Source of the DNA: Sulfurospirillum sp. UBA2217
GTDB taxonomy: Bacteria; Campylobacterota; Campylobacteria; Campylobacterales; Sulfurospirillaceae
Reading direction: 5' to 3'
Length of the DNA stretch: 64,000 nt
Assembly: GCA_002328495.1 (NCBI GenBank)
Contig: DCUJ01000002.1
Coordinates: 236,039-300,038, forward strand
The position numbers and the translations under genes are program-made. Under the pieces are notes generated by a model. It saw only the letters and a program-made list of their open reading frames with translations, made no database searches and was not told the DNA's origin. Below, in pieces: positions 26,750-35,571 of this stretch (within the stretch, counting starts at the first letter, position 1; each line of letters begins with the position of its first letter).

Positions 26750-27524
26750 TGACCTTTTCTTTCTTGACGTACTCTAAGTAATCTTTCAAGGCACTGTATT
26801 CACTCGCACTAAAGAAACGGCTTCTTCCAGGTTTTAACATGCCTAAATCAATTTTTCCATAACTCACACGTTTTAAATCCACAACATCCACATCAAAATA
26901 ACCAAAAAAACGTCTGAGCTCTCTGTTTTTTCCCTCGTTAATCATGACTTTAATGGTGGAAAAAGTTGGGTTATTTTTGATGATGCGGTACGATAAAAAA
27001 GGTGCAAAATCCATCGAATGAATTTCACTTTTTGCATGTCCACCTTTTCTGGCATCATCCAAAGAAAGTCCTTCTTGCATCGCTTTTTCCATCGCTTGTG
27101 TGACCATACCATTGATTTTTACGTAATAAACACGTTCCAAATCAGAGTGCATCAGTGTGGAGACAACTTCAGGAGAGTCTGAGAGTAGCAACAATCCCTC
27201 ACTCGCAAAATCCAACCGTCCAACACTTAAGTAATGCCCAAATTTTGCAGGTAAGGTATCGTAAATCGTTTTTCGACCACGATCATCTTTCTTGCTCACT
27301 AACTCACCTTTTTGTTTGTGATACACAATCACCGAGTAACCGTGTTTTTCAAAAAGAAGTTTTCCATTGAGCTCAATTTTATTTTTAAAACTCACCTGTG
27401 TAGATAGGTCCGTAACTACTTTACCATCCACTTTGACAACACCTGATTTGATAAGTTCATCCGCTTCACGCCTTGAATAGTGCGTATTGTGCGAAATCAT
27501 TTTATTCAGTCTTACTAATTCCAT
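26739..27524 (-). CDS. rRNA pseudouridine synthase, RluB/RsuA family
   Basis: 261 residues. An S4 RNA-binding domain (ISHNTHYSRREADELIKSG) is followed by the catalytic region with the family's Asp in SVGRLDFASEGLLLLSDS, and by INEGKNRELRRFFGY. It modifies uridine in 23S or 16S rRNA; the exact position is not readable. It overlaps kpsF by one nucleotide and rarA by 11 nt in the operon. Confidence 0.9.
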   Translation of the reverse strand: MELVRLNKMISHNTHYSRREADELIKSGVVKVDGKVVTDLSTQVSFKNKIELNGKLLFEKHGYSVIVYHKQKGELVSKKDDRGRKTIYDTLPAKFGHYLSVGRLDFASEGLLLLSDSPEVVSTLMHSDLERVYYVKINGMVTQAMEKAMQEGLSLDDARKGGHAKSEIHSMDFAPFLSYRIIKNNPTFSTIKVMINEGKNRELRRFFGYFDVDVVDLKRVSYGKIDLGMLKPGRSRFFSASEYSALKDYLEYVKKEKVNDQ

Positions 27525-28489
27525 TATTTTATTCCTGCTTCCACAACATCGTGGATATGTAACACACCCTCTAGCCGACCCACTTTATCTGTAATGGCTA
27601 AAAGTTGTATTTTGTATGTTTCAATGAGTGCTAACGCATCACTGGCTAACAGCGTTGCATCATCCAGTTTTTTAGGATTTTTGGTCGCATACGCATAGGC
27701 TATTGTATCCATAGAAAAATCTTCTCGCATAAGTGCTCTGCGTAAATCACCATCACTCAAAATGGCTAATAATTTTTGCTCTTCATCCACAATCAACACA
27801 TTACCCAAGCGCCCTTCACTCATCGCCACAATAGCTTCTTTCAACGTTGTGTTTTGAGTAACAATAGGGAGATTTTGCGTCTGCATTAAATCTTTGACTT
27901 TCACAAAAAGTCGTTTACCTAAACTACCTCCTGGATGAAACGAAGCAAAATCTTCTTTTTGAAAATTTCTTTTTTTCATCAAACAAACCGCTAGTGCATC
28001 ACCAAGTGCTAACGTGAGTGTTGTTGAACATGTCGGTGCTGCATCAAGTGGACATGCCTCTTTTTCTACATGTAAAGGCAAAAAGATGTCACTGTATCTT
28101 CCCAGTGATGAATTTTTTGTCTTTGCCATCCCAATGAGGGGAATATCAAAACGCTTAATATGTGGCAAAATCTTGATGAGTTCTTCACTCTCTCCACTGT
28201 AACTAATAGCTAAGACCGCATCTTCTTTACCTATCATGCCTAAGTCGCCATGTAGTGCTTCCGTTGGATGCAAAAAGAAACTACTGGTTCCCGTACTGGC
28301 TAATGTTGCGGCAATCTTTGCGCCAATAAGCCCACTTTTACCCACACCTGTAATAATCAACTTTCCTGTAAGATTGCCAATCAATTCCGTTGCTTCACGC
28401 ATCTCATCACCAATAAGCTCTGCTGCATTCATGAGCTCCTTGGCTTCGAGTTCTAATACTTCTTTGGCAATCGCTTTAAAATCATGCAT
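27524..28489 (-). CDS. kdsD: Arabinose-5-phosphate isomerase (KpsF/KdsD)
   Basis: 321 residues: a sugar isomerase (SIS) domain at 30-170 (ITGVGKSGLIGAKIAATL, HPTEALHGDLGMI, SYSGESEELIKILPHI) and two CBS domains at about 200-320. It makes arabinose 5-phosphate for Kdo and so for lipooligosaccharide. It lies immediately downstream of the RNase J gene, as in H. pylori. Confidence 0.94.
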   Translation of the reverse strand: MHDFKAIAKEVLELEAKELMNAAELIGDEMREATELIGNLTGKLIITGVGKSGLIGAKIAATLASTGTSSFFLHPTEALHGDLGMIGKEDAVLAISYSGESEELIKILPHIKRFDIPLIGMAKTKNSSLGRYSDIFLPLHVEKEACPLDAAPTCSTTLTLALGDALAVCLMKKRNFQKEDFASFHPGGSLGKRLFVKVKDLMQTQNLPIVTQNTTLKEAIVAMSEGRLGNVLIVDEEQKLLAILSDGDLRRALMREDFSMDTIAYAYATKNPKKLDDATLLASDALALIETYKIQLLAITDKVGRLEGVLHIHDVVEAGIK

Positions 28490-28497
28490 TATTTTGC

Positions 28498-30483
28498 CTA
28501 CATCATAAAAATCGTCGGAACGATGGTTGGATATTTTTTCATCGTACGATAGATATGTTTTCGTACCACTTGTCTTACTTCGTTTTCAAGGGCTCTGGCA
28601 TTTTCCAAAAGCTCTTTTTTAGCATTAACGATGAACTGGTCAATAACCCCTTCCATCTCAACTGAAAATGCCTTATCGTCCTTATCAGGCACCAATCCAT
28701 AACTAATAATTTTTGGTTTTGTAATAAGTTTATGCTCACTCTTATCTAACTGAATTACTAACATAACAAGCCCTGAATCGGCTAGTTTTTGGCGGTCTAT
28801 CACAACGTCATCTGCAATTTGTTCATTAATTTGGTTATCAATAAACACTTTACCTGTTTTAACACTTTTTACTTTTTTAATGTATTTAGAACATAATTCG
28901 ACTTGATCTCCATCACTCATAAGGTAAATGTTCCGCTCTGGAATACCACATTGCATTGCTGTTTCTTTGTGTTTGTTAATGTGGTTGTATTCGCCGTGCA
29001 CAGGAAGAAAAAACTTTGGTTTAGTTAGACGAAGAATCAATTTTTGCTCTTCTTGCGCAGCATGACCACTCACATGAATTTCACTAAAATCTTGATACGC
29101 GACATTCGCACCACTTTTAAGCAAGAAATTGAGCACCTTAGAAACACTGCCTTCATTTCCAGGAATAGCTTTAGCAGAGATAATAATCTGATCGGTGGGC
29201 TTAATCTTCACATGTCGATGCTCATCGGTTGCCATTCTATAAAGCGCACTCATCGTCTCACCTTGACTTCCCGTTGTGACAATTAAAACATCTTTATCAG
29301 GATGTTTATTCACTTCATGCGGATCAATAAAGATACTTTTATCGAGTTTAATATACCCTAAATCAATAGCCGTAAAAAGGTTACGCTCCATTGAACGCCC
29401 AATAACACTTACTTTTCTTCCGTATTTTAATCCATAATCAATCGCTTGGTACACCCTATGAATGTTTGATGAGAATGTAGACATAATCACACGACCTTTT
29501 GCTTTTGCAAAAATAGAGTCAAACGTTTTTCCAACCGTACTTTCTGAACGCGTAATCCCCTCTTTATACGAGTTGGTACTATCGCTCATCAAACATAAAA
29601 CCCCTTTTTCGCCGTAATGTGAAAAGCGATTTAAATCACTCACAAAACCATCAATCGGGGTATGGTCAATCTTGAAATCACCCGTATGAATAATCGTTCC
29701 CGCTTCTGTACTAATGGCCAATGAAGAGGCATCAATAATAGAGTGCGTAATGTGAATCCACTCGACTTCAAATTCGCCAATTTTATACACTTTGCGCTTT
29801 TCAACAGGTCTGAAATATTTTTTATGTGCTTTCAATCCATGCTCGTCAAATTTATTGGAAATCATTCCCAGCGGAAGTGGCGTTGCGTAAAGTGGAAACT
29901 GCATCTCTTTAAAAAGATACGCTAGTGCACCAATATGATCTTCGTGTGCATGAGATATGATAATTCCTGCAATTTTTTTCTTAATTTGTCGCAAATAACT
30001 AAAATCGGGAATTAAAATATCAACCCCGTGCATGTCTTCGCTTGGGAAACTCATGCCTACATCAAGAACAATTGCCGATGTTTCTGTCTCAAATACGCAA
30101 ATATTTCCACCAATTTCACCCAAACCGCCAAGGGGTGTGATTTTAATCTTGCCCTTACTGTTTTGGTCAATCTGGTACGAACGGTCTAAACGTTCTTTGT
30201 GCATTTTTTCATTAGCATCAATCGCTTTTTTCATATCTCGTTGCCAAACTTCATTCCCTTCTATGGAAGGACCACCTTGTTGTGGTTTGTTGCCTCGACG
30301 TCTTCTGTTATTGTTTGGTTTGTTTGGCTTTGTGCTGGAAATATCGCTAGAAACGCTATTCTCTACTGTATTACTCACTTCTTTTTTAGCGTGAGTTTGT
30401 GTGTGTTGTTTGTTATGATTTTCTTTCAGAGCATTTGCTTCTGGCTTAGTGCTCATCTCGTGTATGTTGTTTTCTTGCATCAT
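28498..30483 (-). CDS. rnj: Ribonuclease J
   Basis: 661 residues. The metallo-beta-lactamase signature GIIISHAHEDHIGALAYL and the beta-CASP elements (TGSQGETMSALYRMATDEH; VHGEYNHINKH) are clear. The first 105 residues are a low-complexity, Asn/Lys/Ser-rich extension ending NNRRRRGNK, followed by the catalytic core; such an extension also occurs in H. pylori RNase J. RNase J is a 5'-to-3' exonuclease and endonuclease in RNA turnover. The gene start overlaps the end of ksgA by 38 nt. Confidence 0.95.
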   Translation of the reverse strand: MMQENNIHEMSTKPEANALKENHNKQHTQTHAKKEVSNTVENSVSSDISSTKPNKPNNNRRRRGNKPQQGGPSIEGNEVWQRDMKKAIDANEKMHKERLDRSYQIDQNSKGKIKITPLGGLGEIGGNICVFETETSAIVLDVGMSFPSEDMHGVDILIPDFSYLRQIKKKIAGIIISHAHEDHIGALAYLFKEMQFPLYATPLPLGMISNKFDEHGLKAHKKYFRPVEKRKVYKIGEFEVEWIHITHSIIDASSLAISTEAGTIIHTGDFKIDHTPIDGFVSDLNRFSHYGEKGVLCLMSDSTNSYKEGITRSESTVGKTFDSIFAKAKGRVIMSTFSSNIHRVYQAIDYGLKYGRKVSVIGRSMERNLFTAIDLGYIKLDKSIFIDPHEVNKHPDKDVLIVTTGSQGETMSALYRMATDEHRHVKIKPTDQIIISAKAIPGNEGSVSKVLNFLLKSGANVAYQDFSEIHVSGHAAQEEQKLILRLTKPKFFLPVHGEYNHINKHKETAMQCGIPERNIYLMSDGDQVELCSKYIKKVKSVKTGKVFIDNQINEQIADDVVIDRQKLADSGLVMLVIQLDKSEHKLITKPKIISYGLVPDKDDKAFSVEMEGVIDQFIVNAKKELLENARALENEVRQVVRKHIYRTMKKYPTIVPTIFMM

Positions 30484-31291
30484 TCGACCTTAGTGTTTTA
30501 AATAGTAGATGATGAGACAAGACGCTAAGTTCATGAGGACGAATCGTTATGGGAAGCTCAAGATTCTGCATGATACCACATACAGTCTCTTTGTTAAACT
30601 CAGAAGTTATATTTTTCAACCAAGTTTTACGAGGATTTTGAAAAGAATTTCGCAAGTATTTTTTAAACGCTTGCAACTGTTCTTTACTTTCAAATAATCC
30701 TTCCATTGAGCCTTTAACAAACATCTTTTGTTTGTCAATTTTGAGAACAGACGACACCACCTTTGGCTGAGGATCAAAACATTCTGGTCCTACATCAAAA
30801 AGTATCTTCGCAACACCAATGCTTTGTGCCAAAATAGCTAAAGACGTAAATTCTTTAGTTTTTGGAATTGCCGCAAATTTTTCGGCAACTTCTTTTTGAA
30901 TCATAACCTCTATCGTATGACAATAAGGGTCATCCAAAGCATCCAAAATAATCGTTGTTGCAATGTAATAAGGCAAATTGGCCACCAAATCATAAGGCTC
31001 ATTAAGTAGTGAACCTTTGGTAAACACCTCTAAAACATCAGTATGAACCAATGTTAGTTTGCCTTCATCTATCTCTTTTGAGAACTTCTTTCTCAAATAA
31101 ACACACAAGTCTTCATCGACCTCATAGGCTACCACAGGTTTAACCCTAAGTAGTTCTTGCGTCAAATCACCTAAGCCAGGTCCTATTTCAATAAGTTTTC
31201 GCTCATTGTGGGGCATCGCTTGGATGATTTTTGTTAAAACAGTACCATCTTTTAAAAAATTTTGGCCAAATTTCTTTTTTGCTATTACCAA
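30446..31291 (-). CDS. rsmA: 16S rRNA dimethyladenosine transferase
   Basis: 281 residues. FGQNFLKDGTVLTKI, then the SAM motif LIEIGPGLGDLTQELL and the catalytic NLPYYIATTII identify KsgA/RsmA, which dimethylates two adjacent adenosines in helix 45. It is the first gene of a minus-strand run of eight genes to 22256, with a -10 box at 31322-31327. The C-terminal 25 residues overlap the next gene. Confidence 0.95.
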   Translation of the reverse strand: MVIAKKKFGQNFLKDGTVLTKIIQAMPHNERKLIEIGPGLGDLTQELLRVKPVVAYEVDEDLCVYLRKKFSKEIDEGKLTLVHTDVLEVFTKGSLLNEPYDLVANLPYYIATTIILDALDDPYCHTIEVMIQKEVAEKFAAIPKTKEFTSLAILAQSIGVAKILFDVGPECFDPQPKVVSSVLKIDKQKMFVKGSMEGLFESKEQLQAFKKYLRNSFQNPRKTWLKNITSEFNKETVCGIMQNLELPITIRPHELSVLSHHLLFKTLRSNDARKQHTRDEH

Positions 31292-31321
31292 TTTTGAACT
31301 CTATTTTTTAAAATTTGTTCG

Positions 31322-31327
31322 ATTATA
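31322..31327 (-). promoter_or_regulatory. Putative -10 box for the ksgA-to-flhX operon
   Basis: Minus-strand TATAAT 30 nt before the ksgA ATG, in a T-rich region. Confidence 0.6.
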
Positions 31328-31429
31328 GCCAAAGTTTACTTATAGGAGTGTTAGGCTCGTGTATTCAGAAGATTTTTTTAATTCTTTTGCTATCATCTGC
31401 TATTGATTTTATTTGTAAAAGAGAACTTT

Positions 31430-32188
31430 ATGGAGCATTTTGCTAAGCGTATTATCCCATGTTTAGATGTGAGTAATGGTCGTGTTGTTAAAGGTGTCAA
31501 TTTTGTAGGTCTTAAAGATGCTGGTGATCCTGTTGAGATAGCCAAGCGCTATAATGAAGAAGGGGCCGATGAACTGACATTTTTAGATATTACTGCCAGC
31601 CATGAAGGTCGAGGAACTATCGTGGACATCGTAGAAAAGGTAGCCCGTGAAGTGTTTATTCCTTTAACGGTTGGTGGGGGCATCCGAACGCTTGATGATA
31701 TTTACCGTCTTTTACATGTAGGCTGCGATAAAGTGAGCATTAATTCACCTGCTATTGCCAACCCATATTTTATCAATGAAGCATCAAAGCGTTTTGGTTC
31801 TCAATGCATTGTTGTTGCGATTGATGCTAAACGTATTGGCGATTCTTGGCATGTTTTTATTAACGGTGGACGTATTGATACTGGAATTGATGCCCTTGCG
31901 TGGGCAAAAGAGGTTGAAAACAGAGGTGCTGGAGAAATCCTCTTAACATCTATGGATTGCGATGGTGTTAAGAATGGCTATGATATCCCCCTTACTTCTA
32001 TGATGAGTTCAATGTTGGGTATTCCCGTTATTGCTAGCGGAGGTGCTGGAACAATGGAACACATTAAAGAAGCATTTTTAAATGGTGCTGATGCTGCACT
32101 CGCGGCTTCAATATTTCATTTCAAAGAAATTGATATTATGGATCTTAAACGCTACCTCTTACATGAGGGAATTGCGGTAAGATTATGA
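31430..32188 (+). CDS. hisF: Imidazole glycerol phosphate synthase subunit HisF
   Basis: 252 residues from ATG 31430 (MEHFAKRIIPCLDVSNGRVVK); the frame is open nine codons further. Catalytic Asp residues are in IPCLDVSNGRVVKG and LLTSMDCDGVKNGY. It forms the cyclase subunit of the HisFH complex of histidine synthesis and supplies AICAR to purine synthesis. It is separated from the other his genes. It overlaps the phosphorylase-like gene by 4 nt (ATGA). Confidence 0.96.
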   Translation: MEHFAKRIIPCLDVSNGRVVKGVNFVGLKDAGDPVEIAKRYNEEGADELTFLDITASHEGRGTIVDIVEKVAREVFIPLTVGGGIRTLDDIYRLLHVGCDKVSINSPAIANPYFINEASKRFGSQCIVVAIDAKRIGDSWHVFINGGRIDTGIDALAWAKEVENRGAGEILLTSMDCDGVKNGYDIPLTSMMSSMLGIPVIASGGAGTMEHIKEAFLNGADAALAASIFHFKEIDIMDLKRYLLHEGIAVRL

Positions 32189-32733
32189 CTCTTTGTGCAG
32201 GGAATATTGAAAGTTTCGATTTTGCAAAACCCATTGGGATTGGGATTGTCGAAAGTGCCATAAACCTTACAAAACTTGTCCTTAAAGAAAAACCTTCTTT
32301 TTTGTTTTTTGTAGGAACCGCAGGTAGCTACGGTCGACATACCATTTTTGATACGATTCAAAGTCATAAAGCTTCAAATATCGAACTTGGCTTCTTGAAT
32401 AATCTTTGTTATACACCACTTGAGCCATTTATTGAAACAATGCCTCCGCATGTTTCACGTGGAACACAAAACTCTTCCCCAATCGTTAATTCAAGTAACT
32501 ACATTACCACCGATGTAGTATTGGGTCAAAAAATGCTCGAAAAGAATATTGAACTTGAAAATATGGAATTTTTTTCCGTTCTTAGTGTTGCTAAAAATTT
32601 CAATCTTCCTTGTTCTGGTCTTTTTGTTGTCACAAATTATTGCAATGAAAATGCTCATCGTGATTTTATTCAAAATCATGCACAGGCTAAAGAGCTTATC
32701 GCTTTACATGTAAAAAATACCCTTTTATTTTGA
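32185..32733 (+). CDS. Nucleoside phosphorylase-like protein, short form
   Basis: 182 residues with FLFFVGTAGSYGRHTIFD, GTQNSSPIVNSSNYITT, ENMEFFSVLSVAKNFNLP and VVTNYCNENAHRDF. These correspond to the phosphate/ribose loop and the purine-site MEFF-like motif (normally E-M-E) of PNP/MTAN enzymes, but it is shorter than the usual 230-240 residues. It may be a divergent purine phosphorylase or nucleosidase; the substrate is unknown. It carries a perfect parS site (32451-32466). The start overlaps hisF and the gene sits 6 nt before rlmN. Confidence 0.72.
   Translation: MTLCAGNIESFDFAKPIGIGIVESAINLTKLVLKEKPSFLFFVGTAGSYGRHTIFDTIQSHKASNIELGFLNNLCYTPLEPFIETMPPHVSRGTQNSSPIVNSSNYITTDVVLGQKMLEKNIELENMEFFSVLSVAKNFNLPCSGLFVVTNYCNENAHRDFIQNHAQAKELIALHVKNTLLF
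32451..32466 (+). other. parS site, ParB-binding centromere
   Basis: TGTTTCACGTGGAACA, the reverse complement of TGTTCCACGTGAAACA, a perfect 16-nt match to the bacterial parS consensus TGTTNCACGTGAAACA. It lies inside the phosphorylase-like gene, where it encodes H-V-S-R-G-T. Confidence 0.88.
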
Positions 32734-32739
32734 GGCACT

Positions 32740-33816
32740 ATGAAAAAACAAAATATATTCGATTTATCCAAAGAAGAGTTAGGTGAAGTTGTCAAACCAA
32801 CTTTCAGAGCAAAACAAATTTATCAATGGCTCTATCAAAAATACGTTACTTCATTTGAGGATATGAAAAATCTGCCAAAAGAGCTTAAAGTTCAACTTGA
32901 AGAGAATTACTATCTTGACCCACTATCTATTGTTAAAATTGAAGAGAGTAGGGATGGAAGTAAGAAGTATCTCTTTGTGCTCAAAGATGGCAATACCGTC
33001 GAATCAGTTCTTCTTCCTATGAAGCAAGAGCAAAGTGATGAAGAGGGAAAGTTAATTCATCATACCCGATATACCATCTGTATCTCATCTCAAGTAGGCT
33101 GTAAAATAGGCTGTGCTTTTTGTCTCACTGGCAAAAGTGGTTTTAAACGCAACCTAAGTGCTGGAGAGATAACAACACAAGTTTTGATGATTAAAAGAGA
33201 TAACGCTATAGCAGAAAATAGACGTGTGAATATTGTCTATATGGGCATGGGAGAACCGCTGGATAATTTAACTAACGTGAGTAAAGCCGTGCGTATGTTT
33301 AATGATCTTGATGGTCTTTCTATATCCCCTCGCAGACAGACTATTTCTACCAGTGGGCTTAGTTCACAAATAGAAAAATTAGGGAAAATGGATTTAGGTG
33401 TTTTACTTGCCATTTCGCTACATGCTGTTGATGATGTACTAAGAGAAAAACTGATGCCTATCAATAAGGCGTATAACATTGAGTCTATTATTAATGCCGT
33501 AAAAGCATTCCCCATAGATGCACGTAAACGGGTCATGTTTGAGTATTTAGTAATGAAAGGACTCAATGATGACCAAAAGAGTGCAAAGAAACTGGTGAAG
33601 CTCCTGCATGGCATAAAAGCCAAAGTGAATTTGATTTATTTTAATCCGCATTTTGGTAGTGAATTTGAACGTCCACTCGAAAAAGACATGGTCGCTTTTC
33701 AACAATACCTCGTAGATCATGGTGTACTTTGTACGATTCGTCAATCCAAAGGCTTAGATATTAGTGCTGCATGTGGTCAATTAAAAGATAAGGAGAAAAA
33801 CAATGAGCATGCTTGA
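32740..33816 (+). CDS. rlmN: Dual-specificity 23S rRNA/tRNA methyltransferase RlmN
   Basis: 358 residues. The radical SAM cluster is in SQVGCKIGCAFCLTGKSG, with the family's MGMGEPLDN and the C-terminal conserved Cys in ISAACGQL and a TIRQSKGLDI region. It methylates C2 of A2503 in 23S rRNA and A37 of some tRNAs. It is followed by a tiny gene whose start overlaps its end by 14 nt. Confidence 0.96.
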   Translation: MKKQNIFDLSKEELGEVVKPTFRAKQIYQWLYQKYVTSFEDMKNLPKELKVQLEENYYLDPLSIVKIEESRDGSKKYLFVLKDGNTVESVLLPMKQEQSDEEGKLIHHTRYTICISSQVGCKIGCAFCLTGKSGFKRNLSAGEITTQVLMIKRDNAIAENRRVNIVYMGMGEPLDNLTNVSKAVRMFNDLDGLSISPRRQTISTSGLSSQIEKLGKMDLGVLLAISLHAVDDVLREKLMPINKAYNIESIINAVKAFPIDARKRVMFEYLVMKGLNDDQKSAKKLVKLLHGIKAKVNLIYFNPHFGSEFERPLEKDMVAFQQYLVDHGVLCTIRQSKGLDISAACGQLKDKEKNNEHA

Positions 33817-33901
33817 TCTTTTCCAAGTAGGATTTCTAGTCATCGTTGTCATCGTAGGTTTAGGAGGAATGATTATTGTCCTTTTTAAAAAAGACAAATA
33901 A
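33803..33901 (+). CDS. 32-residue single-pass membrane protein
   Basis: The ORF MSMLDLFQVGFLVIVVIVGL... encodes 32 residues. It has one hydrophobic helix (about 8-28) and a KKDK tail that favours a cytoplasmic C-terminus. A strong AAGGAG lies 8 nt upstream of the ATG, which is inside the 3' end of rlmN in another frame. TAA at 33899 forms part of a palindromic terminator. Function is unknown. The strong ribosome binding site and its position support translation. Confidence 0.6.
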   Translation: MSMLDLFQVGFLVIVVIVGLGGMIIVLFKKDK

Positions 33902-33924
33902 GAGCTTTACATGTAAAGCTCTTA
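33899..33924. terminator. Bidirectional palindromic terminator built on TTTACATGTAAA
   Basis: A perfect 26-bp palindrome centred on ACATGT lies between convergent genes (the 32-residue ORF and the hydrolase gene). It can form an extended hairpin in either RNA. A-rich DNA lies on the left and T-rich on the right. Confidence 0.75.
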
Positions 33925-33929
33925 CCATT

Positions 33930-34541
33930 TTATACTGTAATCCATTCTTGAGAAACTATCTCTTTTTGATTGAGAAAAATTTTTCCCACAAATACATCGC
34001 CTTTTACATAACTTCCTACCCCTTTAGGCGTACCACTCATCACGATGTCATTATCCACAAGTGTTGAAAACGAATTGATTTCTTCAACAACACTAAGTGG
34101 TTTGTAGATCATAAGCTCAGTGCTTCCCTCTTGAACCAATACTCCGTTAATCCATAATTCCATCGATAGTTTTTCGATATCGGATGGATGAATACTCACA
34201 AACGAACTCATAACCGCAGCACCATCGAAAGCCTTAGCACGCTCCCATGGTAAACCTTTTTCTTTAAGCTCACCTTGAAGTGCTCGGTTTGTTAGGTCAA
34301 GACCAAAACCAACAGCTTTTATGTTTCCACTTTGAATTATAAAAGAAATTTCACCTTCATAATGTAGTGGAGAATCACGTGTTGTTAGCTCACAACTAAT
34401 AGCAGAATTTGGCTTCATAAATAAAACCATGGAAGTCGGAACTTCATTATTAAGTTCTTTGATATGTTCAACATAATTTCTTCCCACACATACCACTTTA
34501 CTCGGCGTAACACTATGACCATCTAGAATAACTGTTTTCAT
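33930..34541 (-). CDS. Fumarylacetoacetate hydrolase family protein
   Basis: 203 residues with VVCVGRNYVEHIKEL near the start, PNSAISC, LHYEGEISFII (E-G-E metal ligands) and MSGTPKGVG near the C-terminus. These are features of the FAH superfamily, which acts on C-C bonds of keto or acyl-pyruvate compounds, including oxaloacetate decarboxylases. The actual substrate is unknown. It overlaps the RluA-family gene by 4 nt. Confidence 0.88.
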   Translation of the reverse strand: MKTVILDGHSVTPSKVVCVGRNYVEHIKELNNEVPTSMVLFMKPNSAISCELTTRDSPLHYEGEISFIIQSGNIKAVGFGLDLTNRALQGELKEKGLPWERAKAFDGAAVMSSFVSIHPSDIEKLSMELWINGVLVQEGSTELMIYKPLSVVEEINSFSTLVDNDIVMSGTPKGVGSYVKGDVFVGKIFLNQKEIVSQEWITV

Positions 34542-35452
34542 TTTTTACCTTTCATGAGATTATAAAATTCTTTTTTCGCATCAAAACTAGATTCTATTTT
34601 ATACGAAACACCCTTATACTCAAAGGCTAAACTGTGTGCATGTAAAAGTAACCGAGAGCTCCTCGTAATTTCACATTGTTCATCAGCACTCATCGTTCCA
34701 TCTAAAAAACGTTCAGCATCTTCCTCACATACACCATAAATCGGATCACCCACAATATGATGTTTCACGTGGAACAAATGAACTCTGATTTGATGTTGCC
34801 TACCCGTAAATGGAATAGCTTCCACCAACGTCACATCTTTGTCTACAAAATAGTGTAGAGGTGTAATCTGTGTTTGCGACTCTTTCCCTCTTTGATCAAC
34901 ATGCACTTTAAGGCGAATCAAGCTTGTCTCAACATCACGTTTAAGTTTAGTATTTATCATAATGCACGCATCTATTTTTCCATGAACCAGTGCTAAATAA
35001 CTCTTGTGAATACGTCTGGTAGCAAAGAGGTTTTTAAGTTCGATTTCCGCTTTCTTGTGCTTTCCAGCCAAGACTAAACCACTTGTACTTTTATCAATTC
35101 GATGCGCGCAATTAGCATCATTTCCATAGAGAGATTTGATTTCATCATTGAGAGTATACCCATCACTTCTCTTTCTAGGATGAATCATCACCCCACTTGG
35201 TTTTTCAAACACTGCAAAATCTTCTGTTTCAAAAACAGGTTTTAAGCCTTTTGAAACACCCTCAAAAACAACCACTCCAATATTTCCAACAATCAGTGCA
35301 GATTTTTTAAGGAGTTGCTCCTCTTCAACAAATACCCGCCTTCTATCAATCATCTTCTGTGCTTCACCCATACGCACACCAAAGGCGTCCATTAAAAAAC
35401 GAAATGCAGGAGTAGGTTTTTCAAGAAGAAACTTTTTCACAATATATGCCAA
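34538..35452 (-). CDS. RluA-family pseudouridine synthase
   Basis: 304 residues. An S4-like N-terminal domain is followed by the catalytic Asp motif NCAHRIDKSTSGLVLAGKHK and the C-terminal RQHQIRVHLFHVKHHIVGDP. The usual family peptide here resembles VHL.HIGHPIVGDPLYG; the parS site gives FHVKHH at this position. It modifies rRNA or tRNA uridines; which is unknown. It has a perfect parS at 34761-34776. Confidence 0.9.
   Translation of the reverse strand: MAYIVKKFLLEKPTPAFRFLMDAFGVRMGEAQKMIDRRRVFVEEEQLLKKSALIVGNIGVVVFEGVSKGLKPVFETEDFAVFEKPSGVMIHPRKRSDGYTLNDEIKSLYGNDANCAHRIDKSTSGLVLAGKHKKAEIELKNLFATRRIHKSYLALVHGKIDACIMINTKLKRDVETSLIRLKVHVDQRGKESQTQITPLHYFVDKDVTLVEAIPFTGRQHQIRVHLFHVKHHIVGDPIYGVCEEDAERFLDGTMSADEQCEITRSSRLLLHAHSLAFEYKGVSYKIESSFDAKKEFYNLMKGKK
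34761..34776 (+). other. parS site, ParB-binding centromere
   Basis: TGTTTCACGTGGAACA again, identical to and in the same orientation as the site at 32451, 2310 nt away. It lies inside the RluA-family gene and encodes part of LFHVKHH on the minus strand. Confidence 0.88.
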
Positions 35453-35571
35453 AATTCAACCCTTTTTTAGTCCGTTTTTGTTAAAATTTTAACTTTACAA
35501 AAGTACCTTATACAAGATAGATACGTCGTATTTTATCACAAAAAAATCACAAATCAGATAAGGATAAAAAG

